A stretch of 64,000 bases of DNA. Source: CAWCWN01 sp963799245 (GTDB lineage: Bacteria > Chloroflexota > Ktedonobacteria > Ktedonobacterales > Ktedonobacteraceae). The stretch is from contig CAWCWN010000006.1 of assembly GCA_963799245.1 (NCBI GenBank), positions 1 through 64,000 on the forward strand, given 5' to 3'. The position numbers and the translations under genes are program-made. Numbering within the stretch: position 1 is the first letter of the stretch; every line of letters starts with the position of its first letter. Positions 29,979 through 39,371 of this stretch are shown piece by piece. Below the pieces are notes generated by a model. It had not been told where the DNA came from. It was given only the letters and a program-made list of their open reading frames with translations, and did no database searches.

Positions 29979-30194
29979 ATGGCGGAACACGTGTACAGGG
30001 TGACCGAGCTGGTGGGAACCAGCAATGAGTCATGGGAGAAGGCGGCTGCTGCCGCCATTGAGCAGGCTTCACACACGTTGCGGGAGCTGCGTGTAGCCCG
30101 CATTCTCGAGCAAGACGTCTCCATCGAGCCCGGTAAGCCACTGCTCTACCGGACGAGATTGGAGCTTTCGTTCAAGTACGAGGGCGGCTCATGA
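29979..30194 (+). CDS. Dodecin (flavin-binding), copy 1
   Basis: A 71-residue protein starting MAEHVYRVTELVGTS, with the dodecin beta-alpha-beta-beta fold: first strand, helix (WEKAAAAAIEQASHTL), then strands RVARILEQDV and YRTRLELSFKY. Dodecins form dodecamers that store or buffer flavins, and also bind CoA. AAAGGAG is 8 bases upstream of the ATG at 29979; nine further upstream codons are not part of it. Paralogue at 41528. Confidence 0.9.
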   Translation: MAEHVYRVTELVGTSNESWEKAAAAAIEQASHTLRELRVARILEQDVSIEPGKPLLYRTRLELSFKYEGGS

Positions 30195-30217
30195 GGAGTC
30201 GACGCGTGTAAGACGAG

Positions 30218-30251
30218 GACGGCCGGCCCTGCAACTAGCGGGCCGGCCGTC
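30218..30251. terminator. Bidirectional terminator hairpin
   Basis: A perfect 12-bp GC-rich stem (GACGGCCGGCCC and complement) with a 10-base loop between the dodecin and the convergent DUF2330 gene. No strong T-run on either side. Confidence 0.7.
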
Positions 30252-30268
30252 AGGCACGATCTTCGTGC

Positions 30269-31393
30269 TTATTCTCCCACTTTTAGGCAACGCGAGGATA
30301 CATTGACGGGGCGCTTCGGCCTTGCCCGCCTGCGTATGAATAGCGCCAGGCCTGCCGCCAGGGCTAGCGCCAGGATGCCCTCTACCCACTGTGGCGTATA
30401 CATGGGCAAGGTCGGTATCCACGAGAGAGGCGCCTGAGAAGGTGCTCCATCCACCACGGCCATCGGGGGGGTGCCAAAAGGAGCCAGGCGAATCACACCC
30501 GCTGCATCGATCCCCAGATCATACCTCACCTGCTCGCTGGGAGCATCCAGGCTGAGATAGGTGAGCCAGCTATCCGGGCGTACCCAGCCCATATTGCGGT
30601 CGCTTGAAAGATCCTGATAGAGTTGTACGGGCATTTGCTCCTGAAAGGCAAGCTTGAAGCCTGGAGATCCAGGGATGTCGCTCCCAACGGCGGACTGGCC
30701 GATTTTTGAGTTGAGGTCCGAGGTGTTGAGCGGCATATCTGTCAAGAAGTAGAGGTCGGCCTGGACCTCCTGGCCGTCGAGCGCCAGCACCTCCAGAGGT
30801 ACCCAGGGGTGCCTGGTTTTCATGGTGATGAGCAGGGGTACGCCGTCACCTTGCAGCTGGTGACGTTCTGAGGCAAGGAGTGTATTGTATTTGGCCGCCA
30901 TGAATATCGGGCTGCCCTTGGCATACACGCGGAGATGTGCGGACGTATCGCTGCTAAGGAAGAAGCCGTTCTGGCGCGCCCAGTTCACTATTTCCGCGCC
31001 GCTCCCCCTGATTACAGTGACATTGAGTGCTTCAATTTGCACCTGCTGCAGCACCTGGGCGGAGCTGGCGGAGGCATTGACATGCACCAGCGGATTGAAG
31101 GGTAGTGGGTGGCTCTCGCTGTTGAGGCGCTGGAGCGTCCAGGCGCCACCGGCCACAATGTTCTCAGGCACCGCCGGCAGGGGGACTATCCAGCCTACGT
31201 TCTTCTCTGACCCCTGGTAGGAGAAGCTGGTCAGATAATGTTCTATACCATCATGCCAGGCGATCAGCGTCGAGGCACGCGCCAGGCGCACATCACCGTC
31301 AGGCGCGATCAATCCGCCGCAGGCGAAGGCTGCTGGTGTTTGTTGGATCAAGAGTGCGAGAGCAAGAATGGGGATAATAAAGCGTTTGCGCAT
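30269..31393 (-). CDS. DUF2330-family secreted/membrane-anchored protein
   Basis: A 374-residue exported protein. The signal peptide (MRKRFIIPILALALLIQQTP) ends before ACGGLIAP, the usual mature start of DUF2330 proteins. The body has the family-typical sequences STLIAWHDGIEHYLTSFSY and NVGWIVPLPAVP, and a C-terminal membrane helix (WVEGILALALAAGLALF) is followed by a basic cytoplasmic tail. The domain's function is unknown; the topology indicates an extracellular domain tethered at its C-terminus. Divergent from the ROK kinase gene. Confidence 0.85.
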   Translation of the reverse strand: MRKRFIIPILALALLIQQTPAAFACGGLIAPDGDVRLARASTLIAWHDGIEHYLTSFSYQGSEKNVGWIVPLPAVPENIVAGGAWTLQRLNSESHPLPFNPLVHVNASASSAQVLQQVQIEALNVTVIRGSGAEIVNWARQNGFFLSSDTSAHLRVYAKGSPIFMAAKYNTLLASERHQLQGDGVPLLITMKTRHPWVPLEVLALDGQEVQADLYFLTDMPLNTSDLNSKIGQSAVGSDIPGSPGFKLAFQEQMPVQLYQDLSSDRNMGWVRPDSWLTYLSLDAPSEQVRYDLGIDAAGVIRLAPFGTPPMAVVDGAPSQAPLSWIPTLPMYTPQWVEGILALALAAGLALFIRRRARPKRPVNVSSRCLKVGE

Positions 31394-31593
31394 CGTGGTC
31401 TCCTCTTTTTCAAGCGTTTTGTGGTATCCGTCTATGTTGACGGTATGGTGGAGATAAAAGTTCCCGCTCTCTTGCCATTTCTGCTAGCTTTGGATATAGT
31501 TTCAGCAGCCCATAGTCTATCTATGGTATCTGGCTATTTTGCGAAGCGTTGTGATGTATTGCAACGACATCGAAAGGAGTATAGACAAAGCGT

Positions 31594-32490
31594 ATGTTGT
31601 ACGGAGGCATCGAAGCAGGGGGCACGAAGATCGTTTGTGCTTGCGGCACTGGCCCGCAGGACCTGCGGGCTCAAATAAGTATTCCTACCACGACGCCTGA
31701 TGAGACGCTTGCGCGTATCGTCGCTTTCTTTCTACCGCAGCAGCTCACAGCGATCGGCATCGGGTCTTTTGGACCGATATCGCCCGACCAGCATGCGCCG
31801 GATTATGGCTACATCACCACGACGCCAAAGCCGGGCTGGGCGCAAACCGATTTCGCCGGGACCATCGAGCGGGCGCTCGGCGTACCTGTCAGTTTCGATA
31901 CCGATGTCAACGCCGCAGCGCTTGGTGAGGGGCGCTGGGGTGCCGCGCATGGCCTGAGCACGTTTCTCTATCTGACCGTAGGCACAGGGGTTGGTGGCGG
32001 CGGCCTCAGCAACAATCGGCTGATGCACGGTATGCTGCATCCCGAGATGGGCCATATTCGCTTGCCGCATGACCGCCAGGCCGATCCCTTTGCGGGTATC
32101 TGCCCCTACCACGGAGACTGCCTGGAGGGACTGGCGAGCGGACCTGCCATGAAGGCGCGCTGGGGTGCTCCGGCCGAGACTTTGCCTTTGAATCACCCGG
32201 CCTGGGCCCTGGAAGCGCTCTACCTGGCACTGGCCTGTATCACCTTCATTTGTGTACTATCTCCCCAACGCATCATTCTGGGTGGCGGGGTCATGGGCCA
32301 GTGCCATCTATTCCCACTGATCCGGCAGGAGGTGCAAACCCTACTCAACGGGTATTTCCAGGTTCCAGCCATACTCCAGCAAATTGATACCTACATCGTG
32401 CCGCCAGGCCTGGGTAACCAGGTAGGAGTACTGGGCGCGCTGGCGTTAGCCGAGCAAGCCGCGGGCGAGGGCCCGCCACGCGCAGGGTAA
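31594..32490 (+). CDS. ROK-family sugar kinase (fructokinase-like)
   Basis: A 298-residue cytosolic kinase. ATP-binding starts at GGIEAGGTKIVCACG, FDTDVNAAALGEGRWGAA carries the catalytic Asp, and LTVGTGVGGGGL follows. The zinc-binding segment HPEMGHIRLPHDRQADPFAG with CPYHGDCLEGLASGPA is the version found in bacterial fructokinases of the Bacillus YdhR/GmuE type, so phosphorylation of fructose to fructose 6-phosphate is likely, with mannose as alternative. AAAGGAG lies about 14 bases upstream. Complements the fructose PTS at 6-12 kb, though not linked to it. Confidence 0.9.
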   Translation: MLYGGIEAGGTKIVCACGTGPQDLRAQISIPTTTPDETLARIVAFFLPQQLTAIGIGSFGPISPDQHAPDYGYITTTPKPGWAQTDFAGTIERALGVPVSFDTDVNAAALGEGRWGAAHGLSTFLYLTVGTGVGGGGLSNNRLMHGMLHPEMGHIRLPHDRQADPFAGICPYHGDCLEGLASGPAMKARWGAPAETLPLNHPAWALEALYLALACITFICVLSPQRIILGGGVMGQCHLFPLIRQEVQTLLNGYFQVPAILQQIDTYIVPPGLGNQVGVLGALALAEQAAGEGPPRAG

Positions 32491-32555
32491 CTGGCGCTAT
32501 GGCTGAAGCCGGACAGTTGAGATGGCGCGAAATTTCAAGGCGTCGCATGTTGCAT

Positions 32556-33566
32556 TTAGAAACTTGAGCTACTGCCCCCACCGCCGCCGCCACCGAAATC
32601 GCTGCTGGAGCCTCCGCCGCCGCCACCGAAATCGCTGCTGGAGCCTCCGCCGCCGCCACCGAAATCGCTGCTGGAGCCTCCGCCGCCACCACCGAAATCG
32701 CTACTGGAGCCTCCGCCGCCAAAATTGCCGCCGGTAAAGTTATTGCCACCCTGGTTGCCGCCCATGTTTCCACCACGATCTCTCCCGAAGAGGTAACCCA
32801 ACAACCCTCCCGCTGCGGCACCTAATCCACCAGCCGCGAAAGGATTCATACCAGGCCTTTGCTGGTTTGGCCCATAATTGGGTGGGTAGGGCTGGTTGGT
32901 AGGTTGTTGATAGGGAGGTATGCCCTGCCCTTGTTGTTGCTGATTAAGCCTGCGCCGCCGACTCAGCGTGAAGAAGATGCCCAGGCCAACCAGCAGGATG
33001 ACTCCTATACAACATGTCGTGCCTAACGCGCTGGAAAACAACCCACCACTGCTTGATGTGGTAACAGGAACAGTTCCACTATTCCCGTTATTTGTATTAC
33101 CGCCGTTGGCAGTTGTGGCCCCCAGCGACGAACGCAAAGATTGCAGCGAGGCAATCGTCGCAGCCGTATAATTCCCGTTAGTGCTTTTATACGCCTGGGC
33201 AAAGGCCTGCGTGGCGCTACTATACTGGCTCTGGGATAATGGCACGCTGGAGCCGCCGACGATGGCAATGTGTTTATTGCTCGTATCGATAGCTATCACC
33301 ACCTGGTTCTGGGTTGTCAGATGGGTCCTGGCTTGCTGCTCAAGAGCTGCTGAATCGCCTGAAAAGGTATTTGTCGTGTAGATGCTGATGGGATATGCCA
33401 GGTTGCCGGCCCCATTGCTTATCTGGCTCGCGTTAAGTACATGCGCGTTGTCATAGATGTTCACGGTGCTGGCGCTTGCCCCTGTGATGGTCAGAACAGA
33501 CAGGCATAGGGCCAGCATTATGGCTGCGAGGCTCTTATTTACTCTCTGAAATAATGATGGCTGCAT
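32556..33566 (-). CDS. TPM-domain-like secreted/membrane protein with Gly-rich repeat tail
   Basis: A 336-residue protein: signal peptide (LAAIMLALCLSVLTITGASA), an extracellular domain of the TPM-phosphatase type (VNIYDNAHVLNASQI, VVIAIDTSNKHIAIVGGS), a membrane helix (about 184-204: TTCCIGVILLVGLGIFFTL), basic RRRR stop-transfer, a Q/P-rich linker, and a tail of four to five copies of an 11-residue unit ending SSSDF. A Gly-rich tail of this sort, ending in aromatic residues, is common among TPM membrane proteins. Exact role unknown. The repeat is a 33-bp tandem repeat in DNA. Confidence 0.85.
   Translation of the reverse strand: MQPSLFQRVNKSLAAIMLALCLSVLTITGASASTVNIYDNAHVLNASQISNGAGNLAYPISIYTTNTFSGDSAALEQQARTHLTTQNQVVIAIDTSNKHIAIVGGSSVPLSQSQYSSATQAFAQAYKSTNGNYTAATIASLQSLRSSLGATTANGGNTNNGNSGTVPVTTSSSGGLFSSALGTTCCIGVILLVGLGIFFTLSRRRRLNQQQQGQGIPPYQQPTNQPYPPNYGPNQQRPGMNPFAAGGLGAAAGGLLGYLFGRDRGGNMGGNQGGNNFTGGNFGGGGSSSDFGGGGGGSSSDFGGGGGGSSSDFGGGGGGSSSDFGGGGGGGSSSSF
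32562..32722. repeat. 33-bp coding tandem repeat (about 4-5 units)
   Basis: GAAATCGCT recurs at 32595, 32628, 32661 and 32694, a period of exactly 33 bp, with a shortened unit at each end. It encodes the Gly-rich SSSDF units of the TPM-like protein. One unit has ACTACT in place of GCTGCT-type codons. Copy number is probably variable between strains. Confidence 0.9.
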
Positions 33567-33889
33567 AGCGTGTTTTCCCTTTTGTAGATCAAGCAGTAGA
33601 GTATATCTCTACTTCAGGGGGTCGCATTAAATACGTATAAACCTGCACATATATAGCATACAGCGGGGTTAAAGCGCTGCGGGAGAACCCCACAAAGCAG
33701 CGAAGGCGATTTTGGCCGTGCGATCTCACCAGGCGGATGGAGTTTCGTCTAATGCCTGTGCAAACCTGGAGCTTACTAGTAAGGTGCTGTCGGGCTCCTT
33801 GCGCTTAATGCTCTGTCGCGGGAAGCAGCGCGAAGTCATAGTGAACAGTATAGAAAGGCTTGCTCATCAGCGTGCCGTATTCCTCTCAG
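33567..33889. other. 323-bp gap, no gene seen
   Basis: Presumably carries the promoter of the TPM-like gene on the minus strand (AT-rich around 33590-33660). I see no RNA gene or conserved frame here. Confidence 0.4.
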
Positions 33890-34438
33890 TCATTTAGGTA
33901 TGCGCTTGTAAACTGCCAGCCAGTTGGTAGCAATCTCGATCTCGGCCTCACGCAGCGACAGAACCCCGGAGCAGACCTGGCTCTGCAAGTAGTTTTCGAC
34001 GCGGTTCTTTTCCTTGTAGCCAGGAACAGGCGTGGCAGGTTGTGGCCAGAGATTCGCGAGATCGTTCGAGCCCCCGATCGACAGGTTGACGAGGTGGTCA
34101 ACTTCGTACTGAGCGGGCAGGCGCGAGGTGATGCCATACTCCGCATATACCTGGTTCTTCAGGCTCTGCGATACATTTCTTTCAGCGCTTGCGTACCCGG
34201 AGGTGCATACCTGGTGGGCGGTTGCTTTAAACAGGATATCACCGGGCGTACAGGCGGGATCAGGCAGGTGGTTACGGATCACGCAGCCGGAGGTCTTGGT
34301 TCGCACGCCCCAGCGCGGCGCGGTCGACGCTGTCTGTGTGCGCGCAACCGTCGCTGCGGGTTGTGTCGTCCCTATCCCGCTGCATCCGCTGCACAACAGT
34401 GTTAGGAGCAGGAGCAGGTAGCACACGCAACATTTCAT
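33890..34438 (-). CDS. HNH-nuclease-like lipoprotein
   Basis: A 182-residue exported protein. The N-terminus is a lipoprotein signal (MKCCVCYLLLLLTLLCSGC). After a Thr/Ala linker the domain contains EVDHLVNLSIGGSNDLANLW, an HNH/colicin-like metal-nuclease pattern (DH pair, then N), and KEKNRVENYLQSQVCSG with LSLREAEIEIATNW behind it. Small secreted proteins of this type are common in environmental bacteria; nuclease activity is inferred from the EVDHL...NLW pattern only. It starts 9 bp after the DUF1963 gene's stop, probably the same transcript. Confidence 0.75.
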   Translation of the reverse strand: MKCCVCYLLLLLTLLCSGCSGIGTTQPAATVARTQTASTAPRWGVRTKTSGCVIRNHLPDPACTPGDILFKATAHQVCTSGYASAERNVSQSLKNQVYAEYGITSRLPAQYEVDHLVNLSIGGSNDLANLWPQPATPVPGYKEKNRVENYLQSQVCSGVLSLREAEIEIATNWLAVYKRIPK

Positions 34439-34447
34439 GCTCGGACC

Positions 34448-35305
34448 TCACTCAGATTGCAACACCAGCCAGGTCGCACCAAAACGCCGTGCCTGCAGGT
34501 CAGCCAGCTGAATCCAGTAATAGAGCATGCCAGCGTTCCCCCAGCGCATCCCCGCCCGCTCGTCCGTATTGACCTGGAGAAGCAACTGCCAGGACATAGC
34601 TCCCGCTGAGAGCCTGGCCACCTCAGGATCTTCGGGATCGGTCACGCCATGCGCGTAGAGCTGACACTGCAAGCGCATGTCATCCTGAATGGTATCCGCG
34701 AACCCCAGCATGCGATGCTGCACCTTCTTACGCTCGGCGGGATCAGGAAAGGTCGCGAGCAGGTTTTCATAGCGCGCCAGCTCCTCAGCGCTCCAATCAC
34801 AAGCGGGGATCTCCAGTTGTGGTTGCTGGGAAAGAGTCAACTCGCTGGAGAAAACGACGGAAGAGGCCTGAAAGCGACCTGTGGCGGGCAGGTCCGCCGG
34901 CGCGGGCCGGCGCTGCAGATCATTCACATCACCAGCAATATAGAACACACGCCAGGCACCCAGGTCGGTCGCTTCATCGCCATAGCTTTCCTGGCGGGCA
35001 TCATAGAAGAACCAGAGCATGCCACTCTGTGGCAACATCCCCGCCAGGTCATAGCGGTGTGCTTCCGCCAGGCGGATTTGCGCAATAAAAGACTGCGGCA
35101 GGCCATTGCGCTCCGGCCACGCTATGTCCGCTGGTAGATCGGGCCGGCCGCCAAACTTCGACGAACCCACGCGCAATGTAGACTCGGCGGCGAGAGTCGG
35201 CGAGAGCCGCAGAGAGGGTCGTGCCAGCAGATCGATATCTGCGACCCGGCGCGCTAGTCCTGCTGTAAGAAAGGCCTCCTGGATACTCACTTTCTCCATT
35301 CTCAT
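34448..35305 (-). CDS. DUF1963 (YwqG-like) protein
   Basis: A 285-residue cytosolic protein. Family hallmarks are STLRVGSSKFGGRPDLPADI with WPERNGLP, FIAQIRLAEAHRYDL, LWFFYDAR, and the C-terminal GMRWGNAGMLYYWIQLADLQ. DUF1963 proteins have a beta-sheet core of unknown function and often occur near toxin or stress genes. AGGAGATGAGGT precedes the ATG at 35305. It lies between hyuB and the HNH-like lipoprotein on the same strand. Confidence 0.88.
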   Translation of the reverse strand: MRMEKVSIQEAFLTAGLARRVADIDLLARPSLRLSPTLAAESTLRVGSSKFGGRPDLPADIAWPERNGLPQSFIAQIRLAEAHRYDLAGMLPQSGMLWFFYDARQESYGDEATDLGAWRVFYIAGDVNDLQRRPAPADLPATGRFQASSVVFSSELTLSQQPQLEIPACDWSAEELARYENLLATFPDPAERKKVQHRMLGFADTIQDDMRLQCQLYAHGVTDPEDPEVARLSAGAMSWQLLLQVNTDERAGMRWGNAGMLYYWIQLADLQARRFGATWLVLQSE

Positions 35306-35391
35306 ACCTCATCTCCTGTCAGCGTGGAAAAGTATCGCTACTATCAGCATAGCATAGGCCCTCGACACTCCCCTGATGAGTGCGGAAAAAA

Positions 35392-36996
35392 TCAGCTCCG
35401 CCCTTTGTTAGCGGGGCTTCCCCAACCTCCCCCACCTGGAGAAAGGATTGTCAGGCGGTCGCCAGGTGCGACCTGTAAATGTACCTTGCCCGGCACCACC
35501 TTCTGCTGATCTCCTTGCTGCAGGCGGTTCTCGCCTGGCATGCCTGGCTCCCCCCCTTGCAGTCCATAAGGTGAGGTGCTGCGTCGCTCGGTCAGTAACG
35601 TGACTTCGGCGTGGGTCTCAAAAGTAATCTCTCGTACCAGCCCATCTCCTCCTCGTGCTGCCCCGTTGCCTCCTGAATGTTCACGCAAGCGGTAGGCTGT
35701 TATACGCATAGGATAAGCATATTCAAACGCTTCGACAGGGGTATTGAGCGTATTGCTCATGTGTGTATGAACTCCTGAAAGGCCGTCCAGCCCTGGTCTC
35801 GCGCCCATCCCACCTCCCATTGTTTCGTAGTATGCAAAGGGGTGACCTGTACGTGGATCGATGCCCCCCGCAGTGATGTTATTCATCGTTCCCTGGCTCG
35901 CCGCCGGAATGATGTCGGGCAGCGCCGCAGCCAGGGCGCCAAAAACCACATCGGTGATCCTTTGTGATGTTTCGACATTCCCCTGCGCCACCGCCGCAGG
36001 CGGGCGCGCATTTACCACGCTCCCCTCGGGTGCGATGACTGTGACGGGCGCAAATGTGCCGTGGTTCATCGGCGCGTCTTCCGGCATGAGACAGCGAACA
36101 ACGTAGTAGGTTGCCGACCTGGCAACCGCGGCAACCGCGTTGACGTTGCCCCGCGTCTGGCGGGCGCTGCCCGTGAAATCGACGCAGATAGAGTCTCCCT
36201 GCACCGTGACGGCAGCTGTGATGGAGATCGGCTCGTCAGTAACTCCATCATTATCAAGCTGGTCGCTAAACTCATAGCGCCCGTCAGGGATTGCGGCAAT
36301 GGTTGCTCTTGCGATGCGCTCAGCATAGGCTATCAAGGCATCGACATGTTCGATGGTGGTTGAGTAATCCCACCTGTCAATCAGCTCCTGCATTCTTCGT
36401 ATAGCCGTGCGGTTTGCGGCAATCTGTGCTGCGAGATCACCACGGCGCTCAGCGGGAGTGCGAACATTGCGCAGCAGGATATCTAATACCGCCTGGTTGA
36501 GGTGGTCTGCGTCCCAGAGCTTGATTGGTGGAATGATGATGCCCTCCTGGTAAATTTCGCTGGCCAGGGGCATTGAGCCAGGCGACATCCCTCCGACGTC
36601 GGAATGGTGGGCGCGATTGGCGGCAAAGCCAATCTGACGTTCCTCGCCATCAACCCATACGTGTAGCGGGGATATGAGGGTAATATCAGGTAGATGCGTT
36701 CCGCCGAGGAATGGATCGTTGACAGCGATTATGTCGCCAGATGAGAAATGATCAAAAGCGTTGAGTGCAGTGCTAACGGAGTCGGGCATTGACCCGAGGT
36801 GAACCGGAATGTGCGCTGCCTGGGCAACAAGGCGGCCTGTAGGGTCAAAAAGCGCGCAGGAAAAGTCACGCCTCTCCTTGATGTTAGGTGAATAACTGCT
36901 GCGCATAAGCACTACTCCCATCTCCTCGGCAATGGCGGTGAGCGCACTTCTAAAGAGTTCCAGGGTGATCGGATTGACCGCTGTCTTCTCGCTCAT
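35392..36996 (-). CDS. hyuB: Hydantoinase B / oxoprolinase beta-type subunit
   Basis: A 534-residue subunit starting with NPITLELFRSALTAIAEEMG and VLMRSSYSPNIKERRDFSCA, the family's signature. Other signatures are HIPVHLGSMPDSVSTAL, NDPFLGGTHLPDITLISP, the HHSDVGGMSPGSMP metal-site region, and a C-terminal Gly-rich ILSPGGGGWGSPANKG. With HyuA it forms an ATP-dependent amidase-type enzyme (hydantoinase, 5-oxoprolinase or acetone/acetophenone carboxylase family). The substrate cannot be told. It starts 30 bp after hyuA in one operon. Confidence 0.92.
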   Translation of the reverse strand: MSEKTAVNPITLELFRSALTAIAEEMGVVLMRSSYSPNIKERRDFSCALFDPTGRLVAQAAHIPVHLGSMPDSVSTALNAFDHFSSGDIIAVNDPFLGGTHLPDITLISPLHVWVDGEERQIGFAANRAHHSDVGGMSPGSMPLASEIYQEGIIIPPIKLWDADHLNQAVLDILLRNVRTPAERRGDLAAQIAANRTAIRRMQELIDRWDYSTTIEHVDALIAYAERIARATIAAIPDGRYEFSDQLDNDGVTDEPISITAAVTVQGDSICVDFTGSARQTRGNVNAVAAVARSATYYVVRCLMPEDAPMNHGTFAPVTVIAPEGSVVNARPPAAVAQGNVETSQRITDVVFGALAAALPDIIPAASQGTMNNITAGGIDPRTGHPFAYYETMGGGMGARPGLDGLSGVHTHMSNTLNTPVEAFEYAYPMRITAYRLREHSGGNGAARGGDGLVREITFETHAEVTLLTERRSTSPYGLQGGEPGMPGENRLQQGDQQKVVPGKVHLQVAPGDRLTILSPGGGGWGSPANKGRS

Positions 36997-37026
36997 TTCC
37001 TTGCTCCCGGGAGGTCCACTCCCTGA

Positions 37027-39033
37027 TTACTGCTTTTCTCGTAGCTCGGCGATGAGATGCCCAAAGGCGTCGCTGCGCGCCAGCCACTCAGGTGGCAGCA
37101 CCGTCGTCGTATCGTACTGCGTTATGATTGCCGGCCCCTCAATGATCATTCCCGGCACAAGCTTTTCTCTGGCGTATAGCGCTGTGTCATACGTCACCGC
37201 ACCCTGCGGGCCGCCAAAGATTACCTGTCGCGTCTCAGTCGCTGCTGCCTGTGCTCCCCTCTGCTCTTCCTGGCGTTCCAGGGTTGGATGCGTGGTCATT
37301 CCACGCGCCTTCAGTCGCACATTCACCACTTGTACGCGCTCATGTGGATCATTGTAGCCAAATCTTTTCTTGTGCGCTGCGTGAAAAAGTGTAATGGCAG
37401 CTGCGACATCACCCTCGAACGGGATGGTCAGCTCATATGATTGCCCCACATAGCGTAGATCAAGGTAAGACTCTACTCTGACCTGCGAGGCAGAAAAACC
37501 TTCCCTGGCTAACTCCGCTCGTCCCTGCTCCTCCAGCTCCGAGAAAGCTGTTTCTACGACCTCACCTGCCTCCTGAACCATCACGGTACGTACATAATCC
37601 TTTATGACATCGGCGGCAAGCATACCAAGGGCCGAGAGCACGCCCGGTGTCCTGGGAATAAACACCCGCGGGATCTGCAAAGCCGCCGCAAGTTCACAGG
37701 CATGCAGGGGACCGGCGCCCCCAAAGGCGGCAAGTATGAAGTCGCGTGGATCGGAGCCGCGCTCGACCGAAATAACGCGGATTGCTCCCTCCATGTTCGC
37801 ATTGACGATGCGAATAATTCCGAGCGCCGCCTCCTCTGGCGTCGTATCCAGGTGCTCGGCGATGCCTCCCAGCGCTTTGCGAGCCTGCTCGCTGTCGAGT
37901 GACATGGCGCCGCCAAGAAATGCGTTCGGGATGAGCCTGCCCAGGACAACATTGGCATCGGTCACAGTCGGCTGCGTCCCTCCACGTCCATACGCCACGG
38001 GGCCGGGGTCGGCGCCAGCCGATTTTGGCCCCACGCGCAGTGCCCCGCCCACATCGAACCATGCAAGGCTGCCGCCGCCCGCGCCGACGCTATGAATATC
38101 GATCATGGGTAGTTTCGTGGGATACCCCCCGATCTTGCCGTCCGTCGCCTCGCTGATTGCGCCATCAATAAGTGCAACGTCGGTCGATGTGCCCCCAATA
38201 TCGAGAGAGATTGCGCGCCTGAAGCCAGAGGCTTCAGCCACAAATGCGGCACCGACCACACCTGCCGCCGGACCTGAGAGCAGCGTGCGAGCAGCCATTT
38301 GTCTTGCTGTCGCACTTGAAATCGTGCCGCCATTCGACTGCATTATGCGAAAAGTGAGATGCCCGGGGAGCACTACTTCCAATTTCGCCAGATAGCGGTC
38401 TACAAGTGGGCCGATGTATGCATTGAGCACAACTGTGCTGCTGCGCTCGTACTCGCGGAACTCCGGCACCACCTCGGATGAGGCAGAGACATAAAAGCCC
38501 GCTAAGCGTGCCGCCCTGGCCAGTCTGCGCTCATGTTCCGCGTTGGCAAAACTAAACAGCAGGCAAATAGCTATCGCTTCAACATGTTCTTTTTGCATAG
38601 TGCCTATAGCCGCCTCCAAAGAGGCCTCGTTAAGCGGCGTCATCACCTCGCCACGTTCATTGAGACGCTCGGTGACCTCCAGGCGGAGTGAGCGGGGAAC
38701 CAGGGGAGGTTCCTTCTGAACTTTGAGGTTATAGAGGGCCGGGCGGGTCTGGCGGCCAATCTCAAGCACATCGCGAAAACCAGCGGTCGTGATCAGCCCT
38801 GTACGCACCCCTTTGTGCTCGAGCACCGCATTCGTCGCAATGGTCGAGCCATGGACTAATGCGCTCAGCTTCTCAGTCACTGCGAGATCTGCCAACGCTT
38901 GCAGAATAGCTTGAGAGGGATCATCCGGCGTAGAAAGCACCTTGTGGACGGAAATCTCTCCTCCCTGAAGCAGCACGAGATCGGTAAATGTGCCCCCGGT
39001 ATCAACCCCGACAAACAGCTCTGCCGTTTCCAT
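37027..39033 (-). CDS. hyuA: Hydantoinase A / oxoprolinase alpha-type subunit
   Basis: A 668-residue ATP-binding subunit. The ASKHA-type ATP sites are LFVGVDTGGTFTDLVLLQGG (N-terminal) and SLDIGGTSTDVALIDG; other marks are HGSTIATNAVLEHKG, SVGAGGGSLAWFDVGGALRV and AAFGGAGPLHACELA. ATP-dependent ring opening or carboxylation with HyuB. ATG at 39033 has GAGGAGGAG just upstream; nine in-frame codons before it are that ribosome-binding region itself. First gene of hyuA-hyuB. Two large perfect hairpins lie upstream. Confidence 0.92.
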   Translation of the reverse strand: METAELFVGVDTGGTFTDLVLLQGGEISVHKVLSTPDDPSQAILQALADLAVTEKLSALVHGSTIATNAVLEHKGVRTGLITTAGFRDVLEIGRQTRPALYNLKVQKEPPLVPRSLRLEVTERLNERGEVMTPLNEASLEAAIGTMQKEHVEAIAICLLFSFANAEHERRLARAARLAGFYVSASSEVVPEFREYERSSTVVLNAYIGPLVDRYLAKLEVVLPGHLTFRIMQSNGGTISSATARQMAARTLLSGPAAGVVGAAFVAEASGFRRAISLDIGGTSTDVALIDGAISEATDGKIGGYPTKLPMIDIHSVGAGGGSLAWFDVGGALRVGPKSAGADPGPVAYGRGGTQPTVTDANVVLGRLIPNAFLGGAMSLDSEQARKALGGIAEHLDTTPEEAALGIIRIVNANMEGAIRVISVERGSDPRDFILAAFGGAGPLHACELAAALQIPRVFIPRTPGVLSALGMLAADVIKDYVRTVMVQEAGEVVETAFSELEEQGRAELAREGFSASQVRVESYLDLRYVGQSYELTIPFEGDVAAAITLFHAAHKKRFGYNDPHERVQVVNVRLKARGMTTHPTLERQEEQRGAQAAATETRQVIFGGPQGAVTYDTALYAREKLVPGMIIEGPAIITQYDTTTVLPPEWLARSDAFGHLIAELREKQ

Positions 39034-39276
39034 GTACTCCTCCTCCTCAATATGCAGCAACTCACACCGATGTGCAAGTAAGGGGATGCGAACTCGCGCT
39101 CAATCAAGAGCGACGAAAGCTTTCACTCGTGTATTTTCTTTTACTACGTGATATTCCTGGAAAGAGTTGCAGTAAATTGCAGCGCTTTCGCGAACGAACA
39201 GCACGCTAATCGGGCAAAACATCGCTGCCCACGTTGCCTGCTGGTCGATGAAGAAACCGAGCTGCTGCCTGGCCTG

Positions 39277-39350
39277 ACGCAGAGCGAGACCTTCGGGGTG
39301 TGTGGCACGGCCAGGGCCGTGCCACACACCCCGAAGGTCTCGCTCTGCGT
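39277..39350. repeat. Perfect 36-bp inverted repeat
   Basis: Arms 39277-39312 and 39315-39350 are perfectly complementary with a 2-base centre, one of the longest perfect palindromes in the window. It lies between the small gene at 39431 and hyuA, both on the minus strand. No T-run follows. A terminator, or a small palindromic mobile element, are the options. Confidence 0.85.
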
Positions 39351-39371
39351 GCTTGATGAGGGCTGGTCGCC

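Noticed and set aside
32522..32737. Repeats encoding RHRNRCWS on the plus strand, or a CRISPR-like array
   Set aside because: Antisense of the Gly-rich tail; the units abut without spacers, so it is a coding tandem repeat and not CRISPR.
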